Of a DNA stretch of 64,000 nt, positions 19,028 through 28,321 are shown one piece after another. Within the stretch, counting starts at the first letter, position 1; each line of letters begins with the position of its first letter. Position numbers and translations under genes: made by a program. The notes beneath the pieces are model-generated. The model saw nothing but the letters and a program-made list of their open reading frames with translations, had not been told where the DNA came from and did no database searches. Source of the DNA: Vallitalea guaymasensis. GTDB taxonomy: Bacteria > Bacillota > Clostridia > Lachnospirales > Vallitaleaceae. The DNA lies in contig NZ_CP058561.1 in the NCBI RefSeq assembly GCF_018141425.1, positions 2,666,001-2,730,000 of the forward strand, read 5' to 3'.

Positions 19028-19108
19028 TTACTTTATTAAGAACACTTTTTGGCTGTTGGTCAAAATAGTAGTTGGTTGTATTAAAATTAATAGTATTTTA
19101 TTTTTCAT
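19028..19108 (-). pseudogene. Truncated start of a secreted-protein gene
   Basis: On the minus strand AAGGAGG sits eight bases before ATG 19108, followed by MKNKILLILI, a typical signal-peptide start, then a short unrelated tail to a stop at 19028. The strong SD with only 26 codons suggests a gene cut off just after its signal peptide. A genuine micropeptide is the alternative. Confidence 0.4.
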
Positions 19109-19472
19109 AATCAATTCCTCCTTAATTTTTTATCAGCTGATGTCATTATTACAAATCTTTTTATTTAAAAAGTATGCCGAAAAGAATTGAATAATCAAAG
19201 TTAATTAATATTTAATAAATTTAAACTAAAATTAACGCATAATTAATTGGAAATTAGTATTTATTTTGTTAATTTTGCTTGTTATGATGATATCCTCTAT
19301 TTTGTATTAATATTAAAGTGTTATTTTGGGACTACTCCTTAGCTTTTTTAGTAATAATATTATTTTTGGAACTCACAAGAAGATAAAAATGTTATACTTG
19401 CCATAACTACAGGTGTAGTCGAAAAAGAACGAAATTATATGTCAAGTTTAGACAAACAATTCTGAATTATTA

Positions 19473-19481
19473 TGGTATAAT
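19473..19481 (+). promoter_or_regulatory. Extended -10 promoter
   Basis: TGGTATAAT (TGnTATAAT) 48 bp before the start of the 130-residue secreted protein. No convincing -35, as is usual for extended -10 promoters. Confidence 0.5.
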
Positions 19482-19528
19482 TTTTTTGCTTTCGATCGAA
19501 GTATAATTTAAACAAAGGAGATATTAAT

Positions 19529-19921
19529 ATGAAAAACAAAACTAAAAAATTAAAACTTAATGTATTAACTAAATTATGTATTTGCTTATTTGCTAGTCTA
19601 CTTATTATCAATCCTATATCAACATATGCATCTGTTACTGAAGAGAATGCTGATTTTTATTGGGGTCTTAATGTTGACGATTCAGATGATGAGTTAGATA
19701 TCTTTATGGGATCAAATTCAGGAAGTAAAAGAGCTGATTTTGAGATTTTCATATATTGGTATGACAAATCTGGAGATAGAATTGATAAAGATGAAATTAC
19801 TAGGAATAATGCATCATTTGTTTTTGAAACGCTTGAATATCCAAGTGATGCTGTTAAAGCTAAAGTAAAGTATTATGCCGATAATGATCACTTAGATACA
19901 ATATATGACTATGAAGATTAA
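19529..19921 (+). CDS. Small secreted acidic protein, unknown function
   Basis: 130 residues. A basic N-terminus and a hydrophobic signal peptide end near YASV (about residue 36). The mature part is about 95 residues, rich in Asp/Glu with Trp/Tyr (FYWGLNVDDSDDELDIFMG), probably a single beta-type domain. ATG with AAAGGAG. It has its own promoter and terminator. No family recognised. Confidence 0.7.
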   Translation: MKNKTKKLKLNVLTKLCICLFASLLIINPISTYASVTEENADFYWGLNVDDSDDELDIFMGSNSGSKRADFEIFIYWYDKSGDRIDKDEITRNNASFVFETLEYPSDAVKAKVKYYADNDHLDTIYDYED

Positions 19922-19955
19922 ATAAAATAAAGATTTGTAAGGAAAGAAAAGCTAT

Positions 19956-19988
19956 ATCCCCAGCTCATTGTATTCATTAGCTGGGGAT
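19956..19988 (+). terminator. Rho-independent terminator
   Basis: Perfect 10-bp stem ATCCCCAGCT/AGCTGGGGAT with a 13-base loop, 34 bp past the secreted acidic protein. The T-run is short. Confidence 0.7.
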
Positions 19989-20062
19989 TTGATATATTTA
20001 ATGTTGTAGTATGTTTTATTGATGTAATTTAACATAAAATATATCATTACTAAGCACTAATC

Positions 20063-20081
20063 AGTACATAGGAGCCTTAAA
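20063..20081 (+). repeat. 19-bp direct repeat, copy 2
   Basis: Identical to 14765-14783. Here it is not next to an intact gene and the hairpin is weaker (AGCCT/AGGCT followed by ATTTTAATTT), as if a terminator had been left behind when its gene was lost. Confidence 0.7.
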
Positions 20082-20323
20082 TAGGCTATTTTAATTTGCC
20101 TAAAAACAGCAAAAGAACCGATTAATGCTATACCCTAATATATGAGAGGTAATCATAATGGTTAAAACATATGCATAACACCTTTGTATTAATATATAAT
20201 GAAAAGGGATATGCTGATTAATTATAGACTTTAAAAATACTGATTCATGTGTATTGAATTTACTCAAAAACGCTTTACACGAATATAAGTTAGTATTGTA
20301 ATATAAGTAACAGGTAATTCATA

Positions 20324-20560
20324 ATGACAAGTACAGAATATGCAAGTTTTAGATGCATGAAAGCAGAATTTAAAGAAATTGTTAACGATAATAAATTACA
20401 CCCAGACCATAGAAATGATTATGATTTGTTTGGGTGTATGCAAGCAATTGAAAAAAGATGTATTATATGTACATTAAAAGAAGTTGAAAACGCATGTGCA
20501 AACAAAAATTATAATTTTAGTAAAGATTTGATATCATTTATAACAGGAAGGCAAGTCTAA
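20324..20560 (+). CDS. Small cysteine-containing protein, unknown function
   Basis: 78 residues, soluble, with five Cys (FRCMK, FGCMQ, KRCIIC, NAC) and several helices. No recognised family or clear metal-binding spacing. ATG with a modest AGGT SD; the ORF overlaps its own terminator, which supports it being a real short transcript. Confidence 0.5.
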   Translation: MTSTEYASFRCMKAEFKEIVNDNKLHPDHRNDYDLFGCMQAIEKRCIICTLKEVENACANKNYNFSKDLISFITGRQV

Positions 20561-20575
20561 TTATGGCTTGCTTTT
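20548..20575 (+). terminator. Rho-independent terminator overlapping a stop codon
   Basis: Eight-bp stem AAGGCAAG/CTTGCTTT (one G-U pair), 11-base loop, then TTC. The left arm includes the end of the 78-residue ORF. Confidence 0.7.
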
Positions 20576-20705
20576 CTATGTGTATACTGCTAACAAAGTG
20601 CTAACAAACTTTTTTATATACTATCAATATTATAATAATAAAAATGATAAAAACATGATAAAATAGCCTTTTATTTATGCTTAATATATGCTATAATATA
20701 GAATT

Positions 20706-20747
20706 GTCAGTTCGAAACCATCCTGACACTAAACAAAACTAGGGAGG
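20706..20747 (+). promoter_or_regulatory. PreQ1-I riboswitch upstream of queT
   Basis: A 5-bp stem GTCAG/CTGAC (20706-20710 with 20723-20727) encloses TTCGAAACCATC and is followed by an A-rich tail ACTAAACAAAACTAGGGAGG ending in the SD. This is the compact H-type pseudoknot layout of class-I preQ1 riboswitches: loop C residues can pair with the GGGAGG, so preQ1 binding would hide the ribosome site. A -10-like TATAAT lies at 20692-20697. The gene behind it is a queuosine-precursor transporter, as expected. Confidence 0.75.
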
Positions 20748-20755
20748 AACATAAA

Positions 20756-21247
20756 ATGAATAGAAGTACAAAGTTTTTAACGCAAGCAGGTTTGATTGCG
20801 GCTATTTATGTTGTATTTACCTTGCCTTTTGCTTCTTTTGGTACAGACTATATGCAAGTTAGGATATCAGAAGCCCTTACAATACTACCATTTTTCACTC
20901 CAGCAGCAATACCAGGACTTTCCATTGGTTGTCTATTATCTAATATTTTTATATCAAAATTCGGTATGGTAGACATAGTGTTTGGTAGTTTAGCTACTTT
21001 AATTGCAGCTTATTTGTCTTATCGTCTAAGAAGAAAAAAAGGATTGGTACCAATACCTCCGATTATAGTTAATGCATTTATAGTTGGAGCACTAATATAC
21101 TTTGGTACGTTTGGTAAGTTAGAATTTAATGCAACATTATTTTCTTTTATTGCCTGGGTAGGACTTGGACAATTTATCGCATGTTATGGTATTGGATTTC
21201 CATTACTATTAGTATTAGATAAATATAAAAATAAAATTTTTAGATAA
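20756..21247 (+). CDS. queT: QueT-family queuosine precursor transporter
   Basis: 163-residue membrane protein with five or six helices. The QueT (COG4708) pattern is visible: FASFGTDYMQVRISEALTIL, PFFTPAAIPGLSIGCLLSN and an FGMVDIVFGSLATLIAAY block. QueT proteins are substrate-binding S-components of ECF-type transporters that take up queuosine precursors. The preQ1 riboswitch directly upstream supports this. ATG with GGGAGG. Confidence 0.93.
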   Translation: MNRSTKFLTQAGLIAAIYVVFTLPFASFGTDYMQVRISEALTILPFFTPAAIPGLSIGCLLSNIFISKFGMVDIVFGSLATLIAAYLSYRLRRKKGLVPIPPIIVNAFIVGALIYFGTFGKLEFNATLFSFIAWVGLGQFIACYGIGFPLLLVLDKYKNKIFR

Positions 21248-21250
21248 TGA

Positions 21251-21275
21251 AAAAGCGCTATTTACTAGCGCTTTT
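21251..21275. terminator. Bidirectional terminator between queT and the M29 peptidase gene
   Basis: Perfect 10-bp stem AAAAGCGCTA/TAGCGCTTTT with a 5-base loop. A-rich on the left and T-rich on the right, so it can serve both convergent genes. Confidence 0.85.
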
Positions 21276-21287
21276 ATAGTATTCTTT

Positions 21288-22403
21288 TTATTTAAGATTC
21301 TCAGGATTCAAACACTCAAGTTCTGGAACTACAAACATACCATCTTTTCTAATAAGCACATCATCAAAATAAATTTCTCCACCGCCAAAATCAGGAGTTT
21401 GAATATAAACTAAATCCCAGTGGATAGCTGAATGGTTTTCGTTATCGCAGTCATCATATGAATTACCAGGTGTAAAGTGGATACTACCCATAATCTTTTC
21501 ATCAAATAAAGTATCTTTTAGAGGATTTAAGATATAAGGATTAACACCAATAGCAAATTCACCTATATATCTAGCTCCTTCATCTGTATCAAGTACAGCA
21601 TTGATCTTCTCTGTATCATTAGCAGTCGCTTTTATGATTTTACCATTCTCAAACTCAAAAACGATATTTTCATAAGTAAAACCTCTATAAACAGCAGGTG
21701 TATTATAACTGATAACACCGTTAACAGAATCTTTAACAGGCGCTGAATAAACTTCACCATCAGGAATATTGCATCCGCCATCACATTTGATAGCTGGAAG
21801 ACCTTTGATTGAGAATGAAATATCAGTTCCTTCACCAACGATTCTTACTTTATCAGTCTTGTTCATAAGATCTACTAGATTATCCATAGCTTTTGACATC
21901 TTTCCATAATCAAGTGTACAAACGTTAAAATAGAAGTCTTCAAAATCTTCTAGACTCGTATTAGCAAGTTGTGCCATAGAATTGTTAGGGTATCTCATAA
22001 CAACCCAACGAGTATCAGGAACACGAACATCTCTGTGTACAGGAGTAAAATGATACATTTCATATAATCCTCTTTTGTCACTTGGAACATCACTTAGCTC
22101 ATTAACGTTATCAGAAGCTCTAACACCAATGTAACAATCCATTTCTCGCATGATCGTCAAATCAGATTCAGCCATCAAATCTATTTGTTCTTTAGTGCAA
22201 TTTAGTAATAACTCTCTTTGTACAGATTCATCTATATGTTTTTCGAATGGAATACCTCCAACTGCATAAATTTCTTTTATCAATTGCCTAGTAAGAGGTA
22301 ATGTGGAATCACCAACATGCTGTATTAAAACCTTATCTCCTTCTTTTACTTTGCAAGAATAATTAACTAGAATTTTTGCTAACTTTACAATTCTTGAATC
22401 CAT
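21288..22403 (-). CDS. M29-family aminopeptidase
   Basis: 371 residues when started at ATG 22403, which has AAGGACGG upstream; the frame runs on to 22454 but that extension lacks an SD and family similarity. M29 (thermophilic aminopeptidase T/AmpS) features: the N-terminal LVNYSCKVKEGDKVLI block, V-x-EGTDISFSIKG, DGGCNIPDGEVYSAP with a metal-binding Glu, GEFAIGVNP, FTPGNSYDDC and HSAIHWDLV with metal ligands. A cytoplasmic two-metal peptidase releasing N-terminal amino acids. No operon partner. Confidence 0.93.
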   Translation of the reverse strand: MDSRIVKLAKILVNYSCKVKEGDKVLIQHVGDSTLPLTRQLIKEIYAVGGIPFEKHIDESVQRELLLNCTKEQIDLMAESDLTIMREMDCYIGVRASDNVNELSDVPSDKRGLYEMYHFTPVHRDVRVPDTRWVVMRYPNNSMAQLANTSLEDFEDFYFNVCTLDYGKMSKAMDNLVDLMNKTDKVRIVGEGTDISFSIKGLPAIKCDGGCNIPDGEVYSAPVKDSVNGVISYNTPAVYRGFTYENIVFEFENGKIIKATANDTEKINAVLDTDEGARYIGEFAIGVNPYILNPLKDTLFDEKIMGSIHFTPGNSYDDCDNENHSAIHWDLVYIQTPDFGGGEIYFDDVLIRKDGMFVVPELECLNPENLK

Positions 22404-22735
22404 TATATATCCGTCCTTTCTTTTATTTAGTAGTATACTTTTCTTGTGGTACACGGTAATATAAGAATCGTTTTTATATTAATTACTATCCTTTTATATA
22501 TAAACACCAATATTAAAATTTCTTTGTTTTTTGTACCGTGAATTAGTAATAAGTATAACATAATTAGGTAAAAAAAATAAGTTAATTGGTTATACTTATA
22601 ATAAATATTATTTAAGAGACTTATAACTTTAATAATTTAAGTTACAAAGTAAAAAATTATTCATTTAAATATAAAAAAATTTGAATGACTATGGTATAAT
22701 ACCAATTAGAAAGTTTGAAAGGAAGGAGAACTATA
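22404..22735. promoter_or_regulatory. Divergent promoter region of M29 peptidase and asnS
   Basis: A very AT-rich 332-bp gap. An extended -10 TGGTATAAT at 22692-22700 lies 36 bp before the asnS start. No T-box leader is present, unlike many amino-acyl-tRNA synthetase genes of Firmicutes. Confidence 0.5.
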
Positions 22736-24127
22736 ATGAAATATACATCAGTTAAAGAATTATTTAGAAATACCAGCCAATATACAGATAAAGAAATAAC
22801 AGTCTCAGGTTGGATAAGAAGCGTTAGAGCTTCAAAAGCCTTTGGATTCATTATTCTTAATGATGGGACATTTTTTAATAATCTTCAAGTAGTAATTAAT
22901 AACGAATTAGAAAACTTTGATGAGCTATCCAAGTTGAATGTTGGTTCATCAATTATTGTAAAAGGTAAATTTATTGAGACACCAGGTGCTAAACAACCTT
23001 TTGAAATGCAAGCAACAGAAGTACAGATAGAAGGTGCATCAACACCAGACTATCCATTACAGAAGAAAAGACATACATTTGAATATCTAAGAACCATCTC
23101 ACATCTTAGACCAAGAACCAACACTTTTGCAGCGGTATTCAGAATACGTTCAGTTGTGGCTCAGGCAATACATCGATTCTTCTCAGATAAAGGATTCGTA
23201 TATGTTCATACTCCAATCCTTACAGGTAGTGATTGTGAGGGAGCAGGAGAAATGTTCAGAGCTACTACACTTGACTTGAATGACGTTCCAAAGGACGAAG
23301 AAGGTAATATTGACAACAAACTAGATTTCTTTGGAAAAGAGACTAATCTTACAGTTAGTGGTCAGCTTAATGTTGAAACTTATGCAATGGCATTTAGGAA
23401 TGTATATACATTCGGACCAACATTCAGAGCAGAAAATTCTAACACTGCAAGACATGCAGCAGAATTCTGGATGATCGAACCAGAGATGGCTTTTGCTGAT
23501 TTGATTGATGATATGGATATAGCAGAAGAAATGATAAAATACATCATTACTTATGTTAAAGAAAATGCTCCAGAAGAAATGGAATTCTTCAATAAATTTA
23601 TTGACAAAGGTTTATCAGAAAGACTTGATAATGTACTTAACAATAAATTTGAGAGAATCACTTATACTGAGGCTGTTGAGCTTCTAGAAAAAAGTGGAGA
23701 GAAATTTGATTATCCTGTAAAATGGGGAGCGGATCTCCAAACAGAGCATGAAAGATATATAACTGAAAAAGTATTTAAAAAACCTGTATTCGTCATCGAC
23801 TATCCAAAAGAAATAAAAGCTTTCTATATGAAGTTGAATGAAGATAATAAGACAGTTGCAGCTATGGACCTATTAGTTCCAGGTGTTGGTGAAATCATCG
23901 GTGGTAGCCAAAGAGAAGAAGACTACGACAAACTAATATCCAAGATGAAAGAATCAGGATTAAAAGAAGAAGACTACTGGTGGTATCTAGATATAAGAAA
24001 ATACGGCGGATGCAACCATGCTGGATTCGGATTAGGATTTGAACGTATGATTATGTATATAACAGGTATGAGTAACATAAGAGACGTAATCCCATTCCCT
24101 AGAACAGTAAATAACTGTGATATCTAA
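22736..24127 (+). CDS. asnS: Asparaginyl-tRNA synthetase
   Basis: 463 residues from ATG 22736 (SD AAGGAGG). The N-terminal OB-fold anticodon-binding domain (about 1-110, [22 protein letters not shown]) and the class II catalytic core follow: motif 2 region with [26 protein letters not shown] and motif 3 [20 protein letters not shown]. Ending in [15 protein letters not shown] is the AsnRS signature that separates it from AspRS. It charges tRNA-Asn with asparagine. Monocistronic, terminator after. Confidence 0.97.
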   Translation: MKYTSVKELFRNTSQYTDKEITVSGWIRSVRASKAFGFIILNDGTFFNNLQVVINNELENFDELSKLNVGSSIIVKGKFIETPGAKQPFEMQATEVQIEGASTPDYPLQKKRHTFEYLRTISHLRPRTNTFAAVFRIRSVVAQAIHRFFSDKGFVYVHTPILTGSDCEGAGEMFRATTLDLNDVPKDEEGNIDNKLDFFGKETNLTVSGQLNVETYAMAFRNVYTFGPTFRAENSNTARHAAEFWMIEPEMAFADLIDDMDIAEEMIKYIITYVKENAPEEMEFFNKFIDKGLSERLDNVLNNKFERITYTEAVELLEKSGEKFDYPVKWGADLQTEHERYITEKVFKKPVFVIDYPKEIKAFYMKLNEDNKTVAAMDLLVPGVGEIIGGSQREEDYDKLISKMKESGLKEEDYWWYLDIRKYGGCNHAGFGLGFERMIMYITGMSNIRDVIPFPRTVNNCDI

Positions 24128-24159
24128 AATAGTCTGCCAAGACTATCTTATATAATATA

Positions 24160-24189
24160 AACTCGTTTTTCCAATAGGAATTACGGGTT
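24160..24189 (+). terminator. Rho-independent terminator of asnS
   Basis: A 13-base hairpin pairing 24160-24172 with 24177-24189 (central mismatches), followed by seven T. Confidence 0.75.
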
Positions 24190-24392
24190 TTTTTATTTTA
24201 TGCTGTAAAATTACCTGTTGAATTTGATATATTAGGGGTGATGCCTCCTATTATTGAAGTTTTTTCATATAATTATTGTAAATTAAAGTAAATTTGGCGA
24301 TAATTATAATAAAACTTACTTGTTTTATAGGAAAACAAACTATATAATATACTCGTATCCAAATAAGAGTATCTATGATAGGAATAATTATT

Positions 24393-24428
24393 AGGAGGTT
24401 AACTTTGTTAGATTAAAACAAAGTAATG
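24393..24428 (+). promoter_or_regulatory. SD and start codon separated by an 8-bp hairpin
   Basis: AGGAGG (24393-24398) lies 27 bases before ATG 24426. Between them ACTTTGTT (24402-24409) and AACAAAGT (24417-24424) form a perfect 8-bp stem with a 7-base loop. Folding would bring the SD to a normal distance from the ATG. The only closer initiator, TTG 24405, meets a stop after three codons. Confidence 0.6.
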
Positions 24429-26276
24429 ATATCAATGGGAAAAAAAGAAAAGGAAAGTGACACTAAAGATTTGAAGGATACCAAGACTATAGATAAGAAA
24501 GCAATATATAAAAGGGCTCTTAGGATTGGACTAGGGTTTCTTACACTTATTGTATTATTTATAGGATTCCTATTAATATATTTGCATAATTCGTCGTTTA
24601 CAGTTGCTTTTAATCAAATGGAATTCAAAGGATATTTTAATGATAAAGATTTAGGGAAGATTATTGAGATAAAAGAAAACAATGTATCCATAGAAATACC
24701 AATAGACGTTATAACAACAGCATTCAATCATAAAATTGAAGAGATGAGTGAACAAAATGGTTACATTATAAATAATGGTTTTATTGATACTAATGAAAGT
24801 AAAGCATATATTAACACTACTATACATGGCATCAATATACCAATATCCATGGATGTAACTCTAGATAACGATAATAGAGAGATACAAATTAATTTTACTA
24901 ACATGAAACTAAGAAACAAGAACTTTTTATCACTACCTAAATCTATAGAAGAATCTATAAAGGATAAGTTGATTGAAAACAAAGAGATATTAAATATAAG
25001 CTTAGATGACTTTAATATACCCGACATAGCAACTATCCATAGTATCAATATGGAGTCAGACAAAGTGGTTATAGATTTAATCATTGATGAAACGAGAACA
25101 AAACAATTACTAGCAGACATTGCTAAGGTTAAAAGTGATGAACTCTATGGTATATATAAAAATGATAGTGACAATACTCGAACAAAAGTTTTAGATATCA
25201 TTGATAAAGAGATAATATCAACTGAAGATATAGAAATGATATTGACGGATATACTCATAGGAGACGAAGAACTAATAAAAAATATATTAATACTGACAGA
25301 TGAGAATAAAATTGATTGCGTTCTTAATAATTATGGAAAATATATAACTCATTATAGTAAAAAAGATATAACAAATGAGAAGAACAAGCTTATTTTAGGT
25401 AAGATTAAAAATTATTGTACCTTATTACTTGATCAAGTAGAAAAACTGCCTAAGAATGAATATGTAGTTTACTTAAATAATCCTTATGACAAAGACAAAG
25501 ACGTATCTGTTTTTATAAAAGATATAATCGTTAAAGATAATCTTGATATACCAGAAGATGTTTATGACAAGATGAATTTTTTATATAACTATGCAGATAA
25601 AAATTATATGATTGCATATAAGATAGATGATAATAAATATGCAGTGGTTGATAAGACGAACTATGATTTCATTGATGAAAAAGATTATTTAGGTTACCAA
25701 TTCGAGAAACCACTAGAGACAAAAGTATTTTATGATGAAGATATTGAAAAGAGTATAAAAGAATATTTTGCCTCAGAGGTATTTATAAGATATATGAATA
25801 CTGATGGTAGATATGCTTTTGTAATAGCCTCAAATTCTAATAATTATCAAAGCTATGAGAGATTTGCTCTGGAAAAGAACGAGACATGGAAGATTGTAGA
25901 TACAGGCATTAATGATTTATATACTTTTAGTATTAATCATCCTGGATTTAATATAAGAACTATAACTGATAATTTTATTGAAGATAACATATATAGTCTA
26001 TCAGAAAAAGATATAAATGCTGTATTGGACCAATTGGAATATAGAGATATAATACCTGACAGAAAAGAAGTAGGTATAAAATACTGTTCTTATGATGGTA
26101 AATACATTTCTATGAAATTGACTAATGACGAAGAATACGTATTTTCAATAAAATATTCTTATTTGGATAAGGTCTATAAAAAAGAAACAGCAATAAATAA
26201 ATGGAGGGATATATCTCCACTTATATTATTACAAGATAAAAATACAGACAAAGATGATGCAAAAACTAATCAATAG
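24426..26276 (+). CDS. Large single-span anchored protein, unknown function
   Basis: 616 residues. A charged cytoplasmic N-terminus (about 1-35) and one membrane helix (about 36-53) precede a 560-residue outside domain rich in Ile, Asp, Asn and Lys, with no recognised family. ATG 24426 is the likely start, although the SD is unusually far upstream behind a hairpin; ATG 24435 is an alternative. It lies 48 bp before mscS and could share its transcript. Confidence 0.7.
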   Translation: MISMGKKEKESDTKDLKDTKTIDKKAIYKRALRIGLGFLTLIVLFIGFLLIYLHNSSFTVAFNQMEFKGYFNDKDLGKIIEIKENNVSIEIPIDVITTAFNHKIEEMSEQNGYIINNGFIDTNESKAYINTTIHGINIPISMDVTLDNDNREIQINFTNMKLRNKNFLSLPKSIEESIKDKLIENKEILNISLDDFNIPDIATIHSINMESDKVVIDLIIDETRTKQLLADIAKVKSDELYGIYKNDSDNTRTKVLDIIDKEIISTEDIEMILTDILIGDEELIKNILILTDENKIDCVLNNYGKYITHYSKKDITNEKNKLILGKIKNYCTLLLDQVEKLPKNEYVVYLNNPYDKDKDVSVFIKDIIVKDNLDIPEDVYDKMNFLYNYADKNYMIAYKIDDNKYAVVDKTNYDFIDEKDYLGYQFEKPLETKVFYDEDIEKSIKEYFASEVFIRYMNTDGRYAFVIASNSNNYQSYERFALEKNETWKIVDTGINDLYTFSINHPGFNIRTITDNFIEDNIYSLSEKDINAVLDQLEYRDIIPDRKEVGIKYCSYDGKYISMKLTNDEEYVFSIKYSYLDKVYKKETAINKWRDISPLILLQDKNTDKDDAKTNQ

Positions 26277-26324
26277 ATAATTTATATTTATAGGTTAGTA
26301 AATTACTAAAGAAAGGAAGACATT

Positions 26325-27176
26325 ATGGACACAGTTATGAAGCAGTTAGACAATATCAAAGTTAAGGCTCTAGAAATATTGACAGTATATGGTTTTAAAA
26401 TCTTAATGAGCTTACTTATATTAATTATTGGATCGAAAATAATTAAGTATTTAGTTAAGTTGATGGAGAAGTTTTTAAAGAAATCAAAAGTAGATGTATC
26501 CTTATCAAAATTCTTATTATCAGCAGTAAGACTAATACTAAAAATCTTACTTGGCATAATAATAATGGAAAATCTAGAGGTTCCTATGACGTCTCTTATA
26601 GCGGTTCTTGGAGCAACTGGTATTGGTATTGGTATGGCACTACAAGGAAGTCTTGCTAACCTTACAGGAGGAATCTTAATATTATTATTGAGACCATTCA
26701 AAGTAGGAGATTTCATTGAAGAAAAAGCATTTGGACATGAAGGTATAGTAGAAGATATTCAAGTGTTCTATACAACACTAAGAACAAGAGACAATAAAGT
26801 GATAACTGTACCTAATGGAAGCTTATCCAACAGCAGTATCATTAATCATTCAACAATGGATATCAGAAGGGTTGATCTGACTTTTGGTGTAGCTTATGAA
26901 GAGGACACATTTGCTGTTAAGAGGGCAATAAAAGAAGTTATTGAGAAACATGCTCTCATACTTAAGGACAGAGAACCATACATTAATATTAGTGAACATG
27001 GAGATAGTTCAGTTAATTTTGCTGTATTGGTATGGTGTAAAACAAAAGATTATCTACAGGTGAAGTTTGACCTGATAGAACAGATTAAGATTAAGTTTGA
27101 TGAAGAAAATATCTCAATACCTTATCCACATATGGATGTAAACATTGTTAATAATGAAGGTAAGATTGCTAAGTAA
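26325..27176 (+). CDS. mscS: Small-conductance mechanosensitive channel, MscS family
   Basis: 283 residues. N-terminal helices at about 20-45 and 60-85 are followed by the pore helix GATGIGIGMALQGSLANLTGG with alternating Gly/Ala, then the MscS beta domain: LRPFKVGDFIE, GIVEDIQVFYTTLRTRDNKVITVPN, and the alpha/beta C-terminal part. It opens under membrane tension to release solutes on hypo-osmotic shock. ATG with AAGGAAG. Confidence 0.95.
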   Translation: MDTVMKQLDNIKVKALEILTVYGFKILMSLLILIIGSKIIKYLVKLMEKFLKKSKVDVSLSKFLLSAVRLILKILLGIIIMENLEVPMTSLIAVLGATGIGIGMALQGSLANLTGGILILLLRPFKVGDFIEEKAFGHEGIVEDIQVFYTTLRTRDNKVITVPNGSLSNSSIINHSTMDIRRVDLTFGVAYEEDTFAVKRAIKEVIEKHALILKDREPYINISEHGDSSVNFAVLVWCKTKDYLQVKFDLIEQIKIKFDEENISIPYPHMDVNIVNNEGKIAK

Positions 27177-27210
27177 AATATAAAATATTTTTACCAGAGG
27201 AGATGTATAG

Positions 27211-28236
27211 ATGGAAAAGTACAAAGATTACATTCTTGATTTTCTAAAAAAAATACTGGAAACGGAAAGTCCCAGCGGATTTTGCCAAAACATCATGAAA
27301 CTAATAAAAGAAGAAGCTAATGACATGGGTTATGACATGGAATTCACTAACAAGGGCTGCGGAGTCATAAAGATTGAAGGTAAAAATAAAGAGGTTCTAG
27401 GATTATCAGCTCACGTTGATACTTTGGGAGCAATGGTAAGATCCATTAAATCTAATGGAACAATCAGGTTCACTAGTATAGGCGGATATCTAATGAACAG
27501 TATAGAAGGCGAATACTGCAAGATATTTACAAGAGACGGTAAAGAATATGACGGAACCATACTAACTACAAAACCTTCGGTTCACGTATTTTCTGACGCA
27601 TCAGAGCATAAAAGAATAGAAGAAAATATGGAAGTAAGAATAGACGAGAGTGTATTGTCAAAAGAAGATGTAGAAGAACTAGGAATAGAAGTAGGTAACT
27701 TCATTGCTTTTGATCCTAGAGTGCAGATAACAAAAAGTGGTTATATAAAATCTAGACATCTAGATGATAAAGCAGGGATAGCTACTATTTTTGCTTTAAT
27801 GAAATACATAAAAGATAATAATATAATACCTGATAACACAATAAAAATATTTATATCCACATATGAAGAAGTAGGACATGGTTCTTCTTATATTCCACAA
27901 GATATAACAGAAATGATTGCAATAGATATGGGTGCAATGGGAGATGACCTTTGCTGTACTGAACATGACGTATCTATCTGTGTAAAGGATTCATCAGGAC
28001 CTTATGACTATAATATGGTCAATGAATTAGTCAGAATTGCAAAAGATAAAGAGATTGGATATGCATTGGATGTCTATCCTAACTATGGTTCAGATGCATC
28101 TGCTGCTCTACGTGCAGGAAACAACATCAGAGGGGCGCTTATTGGGCCAGGGGTACATGCATCCCATGGAATGGAAAGAACTCATATAGAGGGCATTCTA
28201 AACACCTTAAAACTATTATCAGAGTATGTTAAATAA
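27211..28236 (+). CDS. M42-family metallo-aminopeptidase
   Basis: 341 residues, 34 bp after mscS. M42 (glutamyl aminopeptidase/PepA-FrvX) signatures: LSAHVDTLG with a metal-binding His and Asp, RHLDDKAGIATIFAL with the bridging Asp, STYEEVGHGS with catalytic Glu pair, AIDMGAMGDD and a late metal-binding His (GVHASHGMERTH). Cytoplasmic, normally a large oligomer that trims peptides. ATG with GAGGAG. Confidence 0.95.
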   Translation: MEKYKDYILDFLKKILETESPSGFCQNIMKLIKEEANDMGYDMEFTNKGCGVIKIEGKNKEVLGLSAHVDTLGAMVRSIKSNGTIRFTSIGGYLMNSIEGEYCKIFTRDGKEYDGTILTTKPSVHVFSDASEHKRIEENMEVRIDESVLSKEDVEELGIEVGNFIAFDPRVQITKSGYIKSRHLDDKAGIATIFALMKYIKDNNIIPDNTIKIFISTYEEVGHGSSYIPQDITEMIAIDMGAMGDDLCCTEHDVSICVKDSSGPYDYNMVNELVRIAKDKEIGYALDVYPNYGSDASAALRAGNNIRGALIGPGVHASHGMERTHIEGILNTLKLLSEYVK

Positions 28237-28273
28237 GTAAAATATATGTAGGCAAAAGAATTAATATAAAAGT

Positions 28274-28303
28274 AAAAACCTCAGGAATTAACCTGAGGTT
28301 TTT
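28274..28303. terminator. Bidirectional terminator
   Basis: AAAAACCTCAGG/CCTGAGGTTTTT perfect 12-bp stem, 6-base loop, between the convergent M42 peptidase and GntR genes. Confidence 0.9.
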
Positions 28304-28321
28304 GCAAATATTGACCGTTGA

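Larger units (their letters stand above)
18445..19528. other. 1.1-kb stretch of decayed coding fragments
   Basis: No intact gene. It holds an open fragment at about 18640-18744 (reading EVLDLFNASNKFVVTLSNPE), a frameshifted Kelch remnant (18782-19011), a truncated signal-peptide start on the minus strand (19028-19108) and the promoter of the next gene. The mixture of orientations suggests repeated deletion or recombination between secreted-protein genes. Confidence 0.55.
19922..20323. other. Gene-free stretch with repeat and a tiny degraded frame
   Basis: Contains the terminator at 19956-19988 and the second 19-bp repeat copy. A sequence resembling the translation start of the next gene (AGGTAATCATAATGG, near 20145-20160) leads to only six codons. 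A 20-odd-codon open fragment before 20300 (DFKNTDSCVLNLLKNALHEY) may be a decayed relative of a small gene. Nothing intact. Confidence 0.4.
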
